Part shown: in pieces, positions 39,489-49,714 of the stretch
Layout of the letters: every line of letters starts with the position of its first letter
Numbering within the stretch: the first letter of the stretch is position 1
The notes under the pieces: model-generated
Told to the model about the DNA's origin: nothing
Seen by the model: the letters and a program-made list of their open reading frames with translations, nothing else
Databases searched by the model: none
Program-made: the position numbers and the translations under genes
DNA from: Candidatus Paraburkholderia kirkii
GTDB taxonomy: Bacteria > Pseudomonadota > Gammaproteobacteria > Burkholderiales > Burkholderiaceae
Length of the DNA stretch: 64,000 bases
Assembly: GCA_001189345.1 (NCBI GenBank)
Contig: LFKV01000015.1
Coordinates: 1-64,000, forward strand
Reading direction: 5' to 3'

Positions 39489-40109
39489 ATGACGCGTGGC
39501 AAGTTCATCACGTTCGAAGGCATCGACGGCGCGGGCAAGACCACGCATCTGGACTGGTTTCGCCAGCAGCTCGCGGAGAAGCTCGCCGCGCAGGGGCGTC
39601 AGGTCGTCGTGACGCGCGAGCCCGGCGGCACGCCGCTCGGCGAAACGCTGCGCGGCATCCTGCTGAATCAGCCGATGGACCTCGAAACCGAAGCGCTGCT
39701 CATGTTCGCGGGGCGCCGCGAGCATCTCGCCCAGGTGATCGAGCCGGCGCTCGCGCGCGGCGACTGGGTGCTGTCGGACCGCTTTTCGGATGCGACTTTC
39801 GCCTATCAGGGCGGCGGGCGCGGCCTGCCGCGCGACAAGCTCGAGGCGCTGGAACGCTGGGTGCAGGGCGGATTTCAGCCCGACCTGACCGTGCTCTTCG
39901 ACGTGCCGACCGAAACGGCGAGCGAGCGCCGCTCGGCCGCGCGCGCGCCGGACAAGTTCGAGAGCGAGTCGGAAGCATTCTTCGAGCGCACGCGCAACGA
40001 ATACCTGCGCCGCGCGGCTGAATCGCTGCAGCGGTTTTTCGTCGTCGATTCGACGCGGCCCATCGGCGAAATTCGCAAGAAGCTTGAAGAAGCAGTTGCA
40101 AGTCTTTGA
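39489..40109 (+). CDS. tmk: Thymidylate kinase
   Basis: 206 residues. Phosphorylates dTMP to dTDP. P-loop [15 protein letters not shown], the Asp-Arg motif [20 protein letters not shown] and LID region [15 protein letters not shown] are all present. ATG 39489 overlaps the mltG stop region directly (TGAATG). Intact. Confidence 0.97.
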   Translation: MTRGKFITFEGIDGAGKTTHLDWFRQQLAEKLAAQGRQVVVTREPGGTPLGETLRGILLNQPMDLETEALLMFAGRREHLAQVIEPALARGDWVLSDRFSDATFAYQGGGRGLPRDKLEALERWVQGGFQPDLTVLFDVPTETASERRSAARAPDKFESESEAFFERTRNEYLRRAAESLQRFFVVDSTRPIGEIRKKLEEAVASL

Positions 40110-40127
40110 TTATAAATAAATATATCG

Positions 40128-41168
40128 ATGATCTACCCTTGGCAAACCGACGACTGGCAGCGCCTCCAGCAACTGCGCGCCCACTGGCCGCATGCGCTGC
40201 TGCTGCATGGAGAAGCGGGCATCGGCAAGCTCCGGTTCGCGCAGCATCTGGCGCAGGGTCTCCTGTGCGAGACGCCCGCCGCGAACGGCGAGCCATGCCG
40301 AGCTTGTCCGGCCTGCCTGTGGTTCTCGCAGGGAAATCACCCCGACTACCGCGCCGTCTTGCCGGAAGCGCTCGCCGGTCTGACCGCCGCGGGCGGCGAT
40401 GCCGCCGACGCGCCCGCCGATAAGGCCGACGGCGACGAGGGCAAGAAAACGCGCGCGCCCAGCAAGGAAATCAAGATCGAGCAGGTACGCGCGCTGCTGG
40501 ATTTCTGCGGCGTGGGCTCGCATCGCGGCGGCATGCGCGTCGTGCTGCTGTATCCGGCCGAAGCGCTCAACGTCGCGGCGGCCAATGCGCTGCTGAAGAC
40601 GCTCGAGGAACCGCCGGCGGGCGTCGTGTTCCTGCTAGTCTCGGCGCGCATCGACCGGCTCTTGCCGACCATCGTCAGCCGCTGCCGCCAGTGGCCGATG
40701 AGCGTGCCGCAACCGGAAGCGGCGAGCGCATGGCTCGCGGCGCAAGGCATCGATGATGTCCCCGGCCTGCTCGCGCAGGCAGGTGGCGCGCCGCTGGCGG
40801 CGCTCGCGCTCGCGAGCGATGAAAACCGCGCGTTGCGCGACTTCATGCTCGCGCAGCTCGCCGCCGGACCGAACTGCGACGCCTTCGCTTGCGGCGAGAA
40901 TCTGCAGAAGCTGCCCGTGCCGCTGGTGCTAGGCTGGCTGCAGCGCTGGCTCTACGATCTGCTCGCGCAGCGCACGGCGGGCCGGCCGCGCTATTTTCCG
41001 GGCGCGGCCAAGGCGCTCGCCCGATGCGCGCAGAGCGCCGATCCCGCCGCGCTCGCACGCTACATGAAAACCGTCACGCGGCAGCGCGCGGTGGAGAATC
41101 ACCCACTCAACGCGCGCCTCGTGTTCGAGGAACTGTTCATCGGCTATCGCGGGATCTACACGGCCTGA
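40128..41168 (+). CDS. holB: DNA polymerase III delta' subunit
   Basis: 346 residues. Clamp-loader subunit. P-loop-like [20 protein letters not shown], a zinc motif of Cys residues ([17 protein letters not shown]), sensor-I region [20 protein letters not shown] with SRC motif [10 protein letters not shown]. An Ala/Asp-rich insert at about 84-110 is common in the genus. Begins 18 bp after tmk. Related genomes often carry a PilZ-domain gene between holB and tatD; here a GNAT pseudogene occupies that place. Confidence 0.95.
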   Translation: MIYPWQTDDWQRLQQLRAHWPHALLLHGEAGIGKLRFAQHLAQGLLCETPAANGEPCRACPACLWFSQGNHPDYRAVLPEALAGLTAAGGDAADAPADKADGDEGKKTRAPSKEIKIEQVRALLDFCGVGSHRGGMRVVLLYPAEALNVAAANALLKTLEEPPAGVVFLLVSARIDRLLPTIVSRCRQWPMSVPQPEAASAWLAAQGIDDVPGLLAQAGGAPLAALALASDENRALRDFMLAQLAAGPNCDAFACGENLQKLPVPLVLGWLQRWLYDLLAQRTAGRPRYFPGAAKALARCAQSADPAALARYMKTVTRQRAVENHPLNARLVFEELFIGYRGIYTA

Positions 41169-41194
41169 CGCCATTCATCGGCAAAACCAAAACC

Positions 41195-41717
41195 ATGAGT
41201 CTCAGCTATCGCGACGCCACTTTCGACGACCTGCCCGCCATCGTCGCCATCTACAATTCGACGATCGCCTCGCGCCAGGTCACGGCGGATCTCGAACCGG
41301 TCACGGTCGAGAGCCGCGTCGCGTGGTTTCAGGCGCACAGTCCGCAGTCGCGGCCGCTGTGGGTCGTCGAGACGGGCGGCGAGGTCGTCGCGTGGCTGAG
41401 CTTCTCGGATTTCTACGGGCGCCCGGCGTATGCGCGCACCGTCGAGGTCAGCATCTATCTGGACGAGCGCGCGCGGCAAGGGTCTCGGCAGGAAGCTGCT
41501 GCGCGAAGCGCTCGACCGCGCGCCGTCGCTGAACGTGGATACCGTGCGCTTCGTCTTCGGTCATAACGAGGCGAGCATGAAGCTCTTCGTGGGCTTCGGC
41601 TTCGAGGCATGGGGAACGCTGCCGCGCATCGCGATGCTGGACGGCGTCGAGCGCGACCTCGTGATTCTCGGCCTCCGTCTAGACGCGCAGCGGGCCGCGG
41701 CGCAAGAAACGCATTGA
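41195..41717 (+). pseudogene. GNAT N-acetyltransferase (phosphinothricin-type), frameshift
   Basis: ATG 41195: [55 protein letters not shown], then an indel near 41476 moves the frame, and [20 protein letters not shown] (acetyl-CoA loop), [20 protein letters not shown] and the C-terminus continue to 41717. The lesion falls in the cofactor loop. Known relatives acetylate phosphinothricin or methionine sulfoximine-like amines. Confidence 0.85.
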
Positions 41718-41727
41718 GGAGCACCGG

Positions 41728-42513
41728 ATGTTCGTCGATTCACACTGCCACATCAACTTCGACGGGCTCGCGGACCGCCTGCCCGACGTGCTGGACAGGA
41801 TGCGCTCGCATTCGGTCACGCATGCGCTGTGCGTGTCCGTCGATCTGGAGACGCTGCCCTCGGTCCTCGAAATCGCCGAGAAGCACGAGAACGTGTACGC
41901 GTCGGTCGGTGTGCATCCGGATCAAGAGGACGCGAAGGAGCCGAGCGTTGCCGAACTGGTCGAGCTGGCCACGCATCCCAAAGTCTGCGCGATCGGCGAG
42001 ACCGGACTCGACTACTATCGCCTGGAGGGGCGCAGCCTCGCCGACATGGAGTGGCAGCGCGAGCGCTTTCGCACGCACATTCGCGCCGCGCACGCGACCG
42101 GCAAGCCGCTCATCATCCATACGCGCGCCTCGTCGGAAGACACGCTGCGCATCATGGAGGAAGAGCGCGCGGGCGTACCGGGCGGCGTCATGCATTGCTT
42201 CACCGAGCCGTGGGAGGTCGCGCAGGCGGCGCTCGCGCAGAACTTTCATATCTCGCTGTCCGGCATCGTCACGTTCAAGAACGCAAAGGATGTGCAGGAC
42301 GTCGCGCGGCGGGTGCCGATCGAGCGTCTGCTGATCGAAACCGATTCGCCCTATCTCGCGCCGGTGCCGTATCGCGGAAAGCCGAATGAACCCGCCTACG
42401 TGAGTTATGTCGGACGTTTCATCGCGCAGTTGCGCGAGCTGCCGGAGGAGGCCGTCGCGCAGGCGACCACCGACAACTTCTTCCGGCTCTTCAAGATCGC
42501 GCGGCCGGCGTGA
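41728..42513 (+). CDS. tatD: TatD-family metal-dependent hydrolase
   Basis: 261 residues, TIM-barrel amidohydrolase. Metal ligands: MFVDSHCHINFD (H-x-H), GETGLDYYR (Glu), PLIIHTRASSEDTLRIM (His), GVMHCFTEPWEVAQ (His) and LIETDSPYLAPVPYRGKPNE (Asp). Known members have 3'-5' DNase or D-aminoacyl-tRNA deacylase activities. Intact; ankyrin gene follows 67 bp downstream. Confidence 0.94.
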   Translation: MFVDSHCHINFDGLADRLPDVLDRMRSHSVTHALCVSVDLETLPSVLEIAEKHENVYASVGVHPDQEDAKEPSVAELVELATHPKVCAIGETGLDYYRLEGRSLADMEWQRERFRTHIRAAHATGKPLIIHTRASSEDTLRIMEEERAGVPGGVMHCFTEPWEVAQAALAQNFHISLSGIVTFKNAKDVQDVARRVPIERLLIETDSPYLAPVPYRGKPNEPAYVSYVGRFIAQLRELPEEAVAQATTDNFFRLFKIARPA

Positions 42514-42580
42514 CGTACGCATCAGGCGACCGGCCGTCGCGAACGAAAACCTGTTTCAAGGTAATCCGAAGGTCTCGTAT

Positions 42581-43363
42581 ATGAACAATTCGTCGATGAT
42601 TTCTCCCCTGTCCGTGGCAGACGCGCCAAACGTTTCCGGTGCGTCGCTTGCGGGCCATGCACGCCACGCGAAAAAGAGCGCGGCCGTGCGCGGTTTCCTC
42701 GCCGGCGCGCTGTTCGCGGCCTGCGCGGTCGCGCAGCCGGTCTGGGCCGCTTCCGTGGACTCGCTCATCAAGGCGGTCAAGTTCGACGACGTATCGGCGG
42801 TCAGGAAACAGCTTGCCCAGGGCGCGGACCCGAACACGGTCGACAACACCGGCACGCCGATCATCGTGATCGCCGCGCGCGAGAAATCGGACAAGGTCGG
42901 CCAGCTGCTCGCCGACAATCCGAAGACCGATCTGGAGAAGCTCGACTCCGCCGGTGAAAACGCGATGATGCTCGCCGCGCTCAACGGCGACGCCGCCTTC
43001 GTGAATCTCCTGATCGCGAAGGATGCCGAAGTGAACAAGAAGGGCTGGTCGCCGCTGCACTACGCCGCGACCAACGGCCACGAGGACATCGTGAGGATCC
43101 TGCTCGACCATTCGGCCTATATCGACGCAGGCTCGCCCAACGGCACGACGCCGCTCATGATGGCGGCGCGCGGCGGCCATCTTTCGACCTGCAAGCTGCT
43201 GCTCGACGAAGGCGCGGATCTGCGGATCAAGAACCAGATCGGCCTGACGGCCGTGGACTTCGCCCGCAAGTACAACGAGAAGGATGTCGCCGAGGGCCTT
43301 CAGGCGCGCCTCGACGCGATGCAAGGCGGCGCTGCGCAAAGCGTTCCAAACGGTGCAAAATAG
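42581..43363 (+). CDS. Exported ankyrin-repeat protein
   Basis: 260 residues from ATG 42581. A long N-terminal extension (about 36 residues) precedes a signal helix (RGFLAGALFAACAVAQPVWA, cut near residue 56). Five ankyrin repeats follow: DSLIKAVKFDDVSAVRKQLA, TPIIVIAAREKSDKVGQLLA, NAMMLAALNGDAAFVNLLIA, SPLHYAATNGHEDIVRILLD, TPLMMAARGGHLSTCKLLLD. It is probably a periplasmic interaction protein of unknown partner. Intact. Confidence 0.88.
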   Translation: MNNSSMISPLSVADAPNVSGASLAGHARHAKKSAAVRGFLAGALFAACAVAQPVWAASVDSLIKAVKFDDVSAVRKQLAQGADPNTVDNTGTPIIVIAAREKSDKVGQLLADNPKTDLEKLDSAGENAMMLAALNGDAAFVNLLIAKDAEVNKKGWSPLHYAATNGHEDIVRILLDHSAYIDAGSPNGTTPLMMAARGGHLSTCKLLLDEGADLRIKNQIGLTAVDFARKYNEKDVAEGLQARLDAMQGGAAQSVPNGAK

Positions 43364-43393
43364 CGCAGCGCCGTTTTCCGGTCGGGGGGAGAA

Positions 43394-43415
43394 GGGCGGC
43401 CAGGCGCGGCCGCCC
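43394..43415 (+). terminator. GC hairpin after the ankyrin gene
   Basis: gggcggcc pairs with ggccgccc across a 6-nt loop, 30 bp after the stop. No T-run follows. Confidence 0.4.
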
Positions 43416-43470
43416 CGCGCCCCGAACCCGTCGCTCCAATTAAGCCGCCGCTCAACAGAAAAGGAAGATC

Positions 43471-43828
43471 ATGCTTCGGGAATTCGTCATCGCCTGTGCT
43501 CTCGCGACGCCCGTGTGCGCGTTCGCGTTTACCGGCAACGATCTGAACAAGCTTTGCACCAAAACGGATACCAACTCGCGCACCGCCTGCGCGGCCTATA
43601 TCGAAGGCGCGGCAGGCGGCATCTACAACACGATCGAAGCAATCGGCGGGACTTCCGGGCCGCAGGTCGGCCAGTACTTCTGGCCTGCCCGCGAACGTGA
43701 AGCCGCAGCAGCTCACGGATGCGGTGCGCAAGTACATCGCCAACAATCCCGACAAGGCCGACTTCAACGCGACCACGATGGTCTCGTTCGGCCTCGGCAA
43801 AGCGTTTCCCTGCAAGGCGGAACGCTGA
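43471..43828 (+). pseudogene. Rap1a/Tai-family secreted protein, frameshift
   Basis: ATG 43471 with signal peptide (MLREFVIACALATPVCAFAF) and TGNDLNKLCTKTDTNSRTAC, AAYIEGAAGGIYNTIEAIGG. One inserted base near 43682 (tggcctgccc for tgcctgccc) shifts the frame; the second half, PANVKPQQLTDAVRKYIANN and FNATTMVSFGLGKAFPCKAE, is in another frame to TGA 43828. The fold has conserved Cys pairs; Serratia Rap1a is a T6SS immunity protein, but many Burkholderia members have no such link. Confidence 0.82.
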
Positions 43829-44020
43829 GCGCGCCTGAGCGCGATCGAGCGCGCGACGGCGCCGGGACGCCGCCGCGCGCCCTGGCGTTACGCTTGCTGG
43901 AGAAAGAAGCGCGATGGCCGCGTTCCGGACGGCCATCGAAGAAGCAAGCGCATCCGTGCGATGCGACCGCCGTGCCCACCTCGCCGTGTTCACATTCACG
44001 AGGCTAATCCCGCGACGCTC

Positions 44021-45107
44021 ATGTTTTCACTCGATCACTTCCTGGACCTGGCCGAAAGGCCGCTCGGCACCTGGCCGGGCGCTTTCGTCGTCGCCGCCAT
44101 CGCCGTGGCCGTCGCGGTGGGCGTGCATCGCGCGGCCGTATCCGCTGATGAGCACCGTGTTGCGCTATATCGACACGCCCGCGCTCTTTCTGCCGCGCTC
44201 GGCGGGCGCGGTGGGCGAGGCGATCGTGCAGGCGCATCCGCTCGACACCGACGATAACCTCAACGCCCGCCGCATCCACACGCAGGCGCGCGTGCTCGCG
44301 CGCTCGGTGATGGTCGTGATCGTCATCATCGGGTTCGGCGCGGCACTGATGGCGTTCCCGAGCGTACGGCAGATCGGCGCGAGCCTGCTGGCGTCGGCCG
44401 GCGTCGCGGAGCTCGTCGCCGGTATCGCGGCGCGGCTGGTGCTCGGCAACCTGATCGCGGGCCTGCAGATCGCGCTGTCGCAGTCGATCCGCCTCGACGA
44501 TGTGGTCGTCATTCAGGGCGAATGGGGGTGCGTCGAGGAAATCACGGACACGTCGTGTCGATCCGCATCTGGGATCAGCGGCGGCTCATCGTGCCGTTGC
44601 AGTGGTTCATCGAGAATCCGTTCACGAACTGGACGCGAAACAGCTCGCGGATCATCGGGACGGTGTTTCTCTACGTCGATTACCGCATGCCGCTCGCGCC
44701 GCTGCGCGAGGAGCTGCAGCGCATTCTCTCGCACACGCTGGAATGGGACGGCCGCGTGCAGGTCCTGCAAGTCACCAACGCCACCGATCGCGCGATGCAG
44801 CTTCGGGTGCTCGTCAGCTCCTTCGATTCGGCGCTCAACTGGGACTTGCGCTGTCGCGTGCGCGAGGGGCTTGCGAGCTTCGTGCAGGCGGCGTATCCGC
44901 AATATCTGCCGCGCGCGGGCGGACCTGTCGACGGACAAGGATCACCACGTCGATTTCGTGCCGCTGCTCGAACGCGCGGGGACGGAGCCGGCGAATACGG
45001 CGAACACGCCCGCCGATCCGGTCGCGAGCCGCGGCGAGCAGACCGGGCCGGACCCTCGGGCGCATTCGGCCGCGTCGACGGCGCCGACGCCCGCCGGAAG
45101 GGCGTGA
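44021..45107 (+). pseudogene. MscS-type mechanosensitive channel, several frameshifts
   Basis: ATG 44021: MFSLDHFLDLAERPLGTWPG, AFVVAAIAVAVAVGV; then near 44135 the frame moves to VLRYIDTPALFLPRSAGAVG, VVIVIIGFGAALMAFPSVRQ and the pore helix/beta region GNLIAGLQIALSQSIRLDDV, VVIQGEWG; near 44530 to RIWDQRRLIVPLQWFIENPF and TNWTRNSSRIIG; near 44920 to a C-terminal tail ending 45107. The conserved pore and RLIVP motifs are still readable. MscS channels release osmolytes on hypo-osmotic shock. Confidence 0.88.
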
Positions 45108-45198
45108 CCGAATCCCGAGGAAACCCGTGCGGCGTTTTCCAGTCAAAAGTCGGGAGGTATCCTGAAATAGACACATTCGCAGAGGAAAGGGCAAGCAT

Positions 45199-46584
45199 AT
45201 GAGTCGTCTCGTCGTCGTATCCAACCGGGTCGCCACGCCGACCGAAACCAAGGGCTCCGCAGGCGGGCTCGCCGTCGGCGTCTTCGGCGCGCTGAAGGAC
45301 AGCGACGGCGTCTGGTTCGGCTGGAGCGGGGACGTGGTGAGCGAGACCGTGGCGAACCAGGGGCCGAAGCTCGAACAGGACGGCGCGGTGACCTTCGCCA
45401 CCGTCGGCCTGCCGAAGAAGGACTACGACCAGTACTATCGCGGCTTCTCCAACGCGATACTGTGGCCGGTCTTTCACTATCGCAACGATTTCTCCGTCTA
45501 CGATCGCGAGGAGTACGCGGGCTACCGGCGCGTGAACGCGTGGCTCGCGCACAGGCTCATCAAGCTGCTCGAGCCCGACGACATCATCTGGGTGCACGAC
45601 TATCACCTGATTCCGTTCGCTGAGGCGTTGCGCTCGGCGGGCATCAACAATCGCATCGGCTTCTTCCTGCACATTCCGTTTCCTTCGCCGCAGATTCTCT
45701 TGAACATTCCGCCGCACGAGGAACTGGTCAAGTCGCTATGCTGCTACGACGTTGTCGGATTCCAGACCGAAGGCGACCGGATCGCGTTTCACGACTACAT
45801 CGTCCGCCACGCGCACGGCACTGCGACATCCGACGGCCAGGTCGAGGCGTTCGGCCGCAAGCTGAAGACGAACGTGTACCGCATCGGCGTGTTTCCGGAC
45901 GAGATCGCCGAGCAGGCCGAGCGCGGCGAGGCGCGTCAGGATGTGATGGACCTGAAGCAGAGCCTCGAAGGCCGCAAGCTCATCATGAGCGTGGACCGGC
46001 TCGACTACTCGAAGGGGCTCGTCGAGCGTTTTCGCGCGTTCGAGCATTTCCTGGAGAAGTCGCCCGAATGGCGCGACAACGTCACGCTCGTGCAGATCGC
46101 GCCGCCGACGCGCTCGGATGTCGAGACCTATCAGCAGATCCGTCAGAACCTGGAGTACGAAGCAGGGCGCATCAACGGACGCTACTCCGGGCTCGACTAC
46201 ACGCCGATCCGCTATCTGAACCAGCGTTACGACCGGTGGAAGCTGATGTCGCTCTTTCGCGAATCGCAGGTCGGGCTCGTCACGCCGTTGCGCGACGGCA
46301 TGAATCTCGTCGCGAAGGAATACGTCGCCGCGCAGAATCCGGACGATCCCGGCGTGCTCGTGCTCTCGCAATTCGCGGGCGCCGCCGACGAAATGAGCGG
46401 CGCGGTGATGGTCAATCCGCACGATATCGTCGGCATGAGCGAGGCGATTGCGCGCGCGCTCGCGATACCTCTCGCCGAACGCAGGCAGCGCTACGAAACC
46501 AACATGACGGCGCTGCGCAAGCACGATCTCGGTGTGTGGCGCGACGACTTTCTCGCGGATTTGCGGAGCGGCGGCCAAGCGTAA
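45199..46584 (+). CDS. otsA: Trehalose-6-phosphate synthase copy 2, intact
   Basis: 461 residues, GT20. Joins glucose from UDP-glucose to glucose-6-phosphate. N-terminal [87 protein letters not shown] and C-terminal [20 protein letters not shown] are complete. Aggaaa site before ATG 45199. It is closely similar to the frameshifted copy at 11895 and is followed by a GT4 paralogue at 46880. With the intact otsB at 11146 it should be able to sustain trehalose synthesis. Confidence 0.96.
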   Translation: MSRLVVVSNRVATPTETKGSAGGLAVGVFGALKDSDGVWFGWSGDVVSETVANQGPKLEQDGAVTFATVGLPKKDYDQYYRGFSNAILWPVFHYRNDFSVYDREEYAGYRRVNAWLAHRLIKLLEPDDIIWVHDYHLIPFAEALRSAGINNRIGFFLHIPFPSPQILLNIPPHEELVKSLCCYDVVGFQTEGDRIAFHDYIVRHAHGTATSDGQVEAFGRKLKTNVYRIGVFPDEIAEQAERGEARQDVMDLKQSLEGRKLIMSVDRLDYSKGLVERFRAFEHFLEKSPEWRDNVTLVQIAPPTRSDVETYQQIRQNLEYEAGRINGRYSGLDYTPIRYLNQRYDRWKLMSLFRESQVGLVTPLRDGMNLVAKEYVAAQNPDDPGVLVLSQFAGAADEMSGAVMVNPHDIVGMSEAIARALAIPLAERRQRYETNMTALRKHDLGVWRDDFLADLRSGGQA

Positions 46585-46879
46585 CCGCCGCGCGAAAACG
46601 ATTGTTTCGCCTCTGTAACAGAGCGATGAAAGTGCAAGAAGCGGCCTTGGCGACCATGTTCCCACTCGATAATGCTGTCATCGCGTGGGCATAGCATCGC
46701 GCGCGGCATCGACTGGCAATTTCACGCGGCACGCTCTCGCGAAGAAAACGCGTAGGGGCAAACCTCGTTGGCCGGGCTTACGATCCGCTGCCATACGCGA
46801 TGCGCGCCGCGCGGCGTCATTGATCCGGCCCCGCGCGAAGTCCGCGCCGCACGTCGAAATCCGCATGGAGACGAGAACG

Positions 46880-47950
46880 ATGAGAATTGCCCAGATTGCC
46901 CCGCTCACCGAGTCGGTGCCGCCGAAGCTCTATGGCGGCACGGAGCGCGTCGTGTCGTATCTCACCGAAGCGCTCGTCGAGCTCGGTCATGAAGTCACGC
47001 TGTTCGCAACCGGCGATTCGCAGACCACGGCGCACCTGGAAGCCGTGTGGCCGCGGGCGCTGCGCCTCGATCCGGCGATCCGCGACCGCATCGCGCCTCA
47101 CATGCTGCTGATGGAACTGGTGCGACGCCGGGCAGAAGACTTCGATGTCCTGCACTTCCACATGGACTATTACTCCTTCTCGCTCTTCAAGCGGCAGGAC
47201 ACGCCGTTCGTCACGACCATGCACGGCCGTCTCGATCTGCCGGAGCAGCAGCCGGTGTTCGACACGTTCGACACGGCGCCCGTCATTTCCATTTCGGATT
47301 CGCAGCGGCATCCGCTGCCGCAGGCCAAATGGATCTCACCCGTCTATCACGGCTTGCCCGAGAAGCTCTACGTGCCGCAGGCGGTCGAGCAGAAGTATCT
47401 GGCGTTCCTCGGACGCATCTCGCCCGAAAAGCGGGTCGACACCGCGATTCGCATCGCGGGCCGCTGCGGCCTGCCGATCAGGATCGCCGCGAAGGTGGAC
47501 GCCGCCGACCATGAATACTTCGAGCGCGAGATCGCGCCGCTGCTCGAGTTGCCCTACGTCGAATACGTCGGCGAGATCAACGACACGCAGAAGGCCGAAT
47601 TTCTGTCGGGCGCGCACGCGCTCGTGTTTACGGTCGACTGGCCCGAACCCTTCGGTCTCGCGATGATCGAAGCGATGGCGTGCGGCACGCCGGTCATCGC
47701 GTTCAATCGCGGCGCGGTGCCCGAAGTAGTGGACGAGGGCGTTTCGGGCTTCATCGTCGAGGATGAGATCGGCGCGGTGGCGGCGGTGAACCGCCTGCAC
47801 ACGCTGCCGCGCGCAGGCGTGCGCAAGCGCTTCGAGGAGCGCTTCACGTCGCACCGCATGGCGCGGCAGTATCTCGATGCCTATCACGCCGTCGTGCGCG
47901 CGCAGAAGCGCGCGCGCTTCAAGCTGATCGATCGCGCGACGACGACCTGA
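46880..47950 (+). CDS. GT4-family glycosyltransferase, copy 2
   Basis: 356 residues, paralogue of the protein at 16107 (MRIAQIAPLTESVPPKLYGG; HMLLMELVRRRAEDFDVLHF; FLGRISPEKRVDTAIRIAGR; EPFGLAMIEAMACGTPVIAF). GT-B fold, substrate unknown. ATG 46880 was chosen because it matches the paralogue start exactly; the frame is open 65 codons further upstream without similarity. It lies 295 bp after otsA copy 2; no strong terminator is seen between them. Confidence 0.88.
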   Translation: MRIAQIAPLTESVPPKLYGGTERVVSYLTEALVELGHEVTLFATGDSQTTAHLEAVWPRALRLDPAIRDRIAPHMLLMELVRRRAEDFDVLHFHMDYYSFSLFKRQDTPFVTTMHGRLDLPEQQPVFDTFDTAPVISISDSQRHPLPQAKWISPVYHGLPEKLYVPQAVEQKYLAFLGRISPEKRVDTAIRIAGRCGLPIRIAAKVDAADHEYFEREIAPLLELPYVEYVGEINDTQKAEFLSGAHALVFTVDWPEPFGLAMIEAMACGTPVIAFNRGAVPEVVDEGVSGFIVEDEIGAVAAVNRLHTLPRAGVRKRFEERFTSHRMARQYLDAYHAVVRAQKRARFKLIDRATTT

Positions 47951-47970
47951 TGCAGGTCTGAAAAAACCAG

Positions 47971-48013
47971 AAAAAACGCCGTGTGGCGCGATCCGGAGAC
48001 CGCGCCACACGGC
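47971..48013 (-). terminator. Intrinsic terminator of the SYLF lipoprotein gene
   Basis: gccgtgtggcgcg and its exact complement form a 13-bp stem with a 10-nt loop; on the minus strand it is followed by gttttttctggtttttt. It can also serve the convergent glycosyltransferase. Confidence 0.88.
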
Positions 48014-48047
48014 GGTCATGCTGTGACGTCCGCCGGCTGTCGCGTGC

Positions 48048-48641
48048 TCAGTACTTCAGGCGCGAGACTTTCGTACCCTGGAGCGAGACATCGGCCATCA
48101 GACCGGCGTTGGTCAGCACGATCGCCTCGACCGGCTTGGTCGCGGTGATCGTGTCGATGGCGCCGTTCGCCCCCATCTTGACGAGCGCCACGGATGCGTC
48201 CGCGCCTGCCGACCAGCCGTCCGAATTGCGGAATTTGTCCAGCGCGTCCTGCGTCATGAACAGGAAGATCAGCGCCTTCGACTGCGCGCCGGCCTGCAGG
48301 CCGAACGAGCCCGAGGTCATGCTGTAGTAGCCGACCGTGCTGCCGCCGACGCGTAGTGAGCCCTTGCCGTACTGAGCGCCGACAATGAAGCCCGCCTGGA
48401 TCACGAACGGGAACACCAGAATGCCACGCGATTTCGCGACCAGTTCGCGCGAGCCGGACACGGTGGCGTAAAGACGCTGGATGGTGCTGTGGACGTCGGC
48501 GTCGATGGAGCGGCGCTCGTCAGCGGCGCCCGCGGCCTGTTCGGCGCCAGAGTTCTTGTTTGCCGTGCAGCCGGCAAGCGCGAGGCCTCCCAGTGCCAGG
48601 ACGGCGGTCGACTTGAGCATGAAGTTTCGTCTTTGCATCAT
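48048..48641 (-). CDS. SYLF (YSC84-type) lipid-binding lipoprotein
   Basis: 197 residues. Lipoprotein signal peptide with lipobox LALAGC near residue 25. SYLF-domain features: ELVAKSRGILVFPFVIQAGF, IVGAQYGKGSLRV, YYSMTSGSFGLQAGAQSKAL, IFLFMTQDALDKF. Eukaryotic SYLF proteins bind phosphoinositides; bacterial ones are common, function unknown. ATG 48641 or the second Met (48638). Intact. Confidence 0.88.
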   Translation of the reverse strand: MMQRRNFMLKSTAVLALGGLALAGCTANKNSGAEQAAGAADERRSIDADVHSTIQRLYATVSGSRELVAKSRGILVFPFVIQAGFIVGAQYGKGSLRVGGSTVGYYSMTSGSFGLQAGAQSKALIFLFMTQDALDKFRNSDGWSAGADASVALVKMGANGAIDTITATKPVEAIVLTNAGLMADVSLQGTKVSRLKY

Positions 48642-49048
48642 TGTTCTCCATCGTGGAATTTAGGAAACCCCCCATAGAGCGGGAGGGTGAGGCACGCCAA
48701 GTTATAGAGCACAGCAACAAGGAAACGCGAGCCTCGACCGTGCGCCCAAAGCCTTGCCACACAGAGGTTTTCAGGCTCCGCAACATTGGGGACAGCAACT
48801 TTGGCATACTAGCTTACTCCCAAGCCGGCCCCCAAAACCGACGATCGTCACCGTAAATGACGCAAACTTCCCGGCCGACTCCGTCTGCGTCTGCATGTTC
48901 AGGAGCCGACGAAGCTTCGACCATCCGGTACACCACGGAGTTTTCATCCGACGTGCGATCTTCGGCCAGTATGTTTTTCGCGACGCCGTCGCCCGGTGCT
49001 GTGGAAAAGCCGCAGTAGGTAGTAGCAACGACCGTTCCCGGCCCGCAT
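48642..49048. other. Intergenic region without recognisable gene
   Basis: 407 bp between two minus-strand genes. No frame has protein character and no strong repeat is seen. It should hold the promoter of the SYLF lipoprotein gene at its left end. Confidence 0.45.
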
Positions 49049-49480
49049 TCAGGAATGAGTCGTCGTTTTTACTTTGCCGGGAGCGGCGGGAGGGACGGAC
49101 GTCGCGCGGGGCGGGCACCTCAGCGCGCGCCTGATTCCGCCGATCAGGATGCCGACCACGGGCAGGAAGGCGGCCGGCACGATCCAGTAGCCGACGAACG
49201 CGTGCCACAGATAATCCGCGAGCGTCGCCTTGCGATGAGCATATTCGTCGAGTGCTTCCTGATGTCTGGCGGCATTGGCCGTGAGGACGTCGGCGGGACA
49301 GCCGGTCGCGCGTTGCGTGTCGGTCAGCTCGCAGGTGGAGAGCGACTTCTGGAGATCGACGTTGTTGTACGCTATCTCCTCGCGCACTTCATTGACCGCG
49401 ACGATCAGCACCGGCACGAACCAGAACGTGATCGTCACTAGCCACCGCCTGAACCAGCGGTTCTTGTATTTCCATGTCAT
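49049..49480 (-). CDS. Small membrane protein of unknown function
   Basis: 143 residues from ATG 49480 (MTWKYKNRWFRRWLVTITFW). Two hydrophobic helices: about 13-30 (LVTITFWFVPVLIVAV) and about 92-118 (YLWHAFVGYWIVPAAFLPVV, GILIGG). The loop between holds a Cys pair (STCELTDTQRATGCPADVLT) that could form a periplasmic disulfide. The longer upstream frame has no similarity. I do not recognise a family. Confidence 0.6.
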   Translation of the reverse strand: MTWKYKNRWFRRWLVTITFWFVPVLIVAVNEVREEIAYNNVDLQKSLSTCELTDTQRATGCPADVLTANAARHQEALDEYAHRKATLADYLWHAFVGYWIVPAAFLPVVGILIGGIRRALRCPPRATSVPPAAPGKVKTTTHS

Positions 49481-49714
49481 CCGATGCCTCCATGCGAAGC
49501 TTCTCGCCTCGCTCGAAACGGCGACGGCCGATGGCTGTTTCTTGTATTCGTGAGGGGGGCCGCCTTCGCGCCATCTTATGAGAAAAAGACGACGGTGCGA
49601 ATCACCAGCTTGGTTGCAGTGCAATAAGGGCGGGACGGCAGCGCACATGCGCGGGACGCAAAGCGAGACGCGCCGCGCGCGAACGGCACGGCGGGAGGGT
49701 CGAGTACGTCGCGG

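Noticed and set aside
37898-40021. 707-codon plus-strand open frame
   Set aside because: Spans antisense of ygfZ and wrong frames of mltG and tmk, each of which has clear family motifs.
43471-43828. T6SS immunity gene (Rap1a)
   Set aside because: The family name suggests it, but no T6SS effector or structural gene is nearby and the gene is frameshifted; called only by family.
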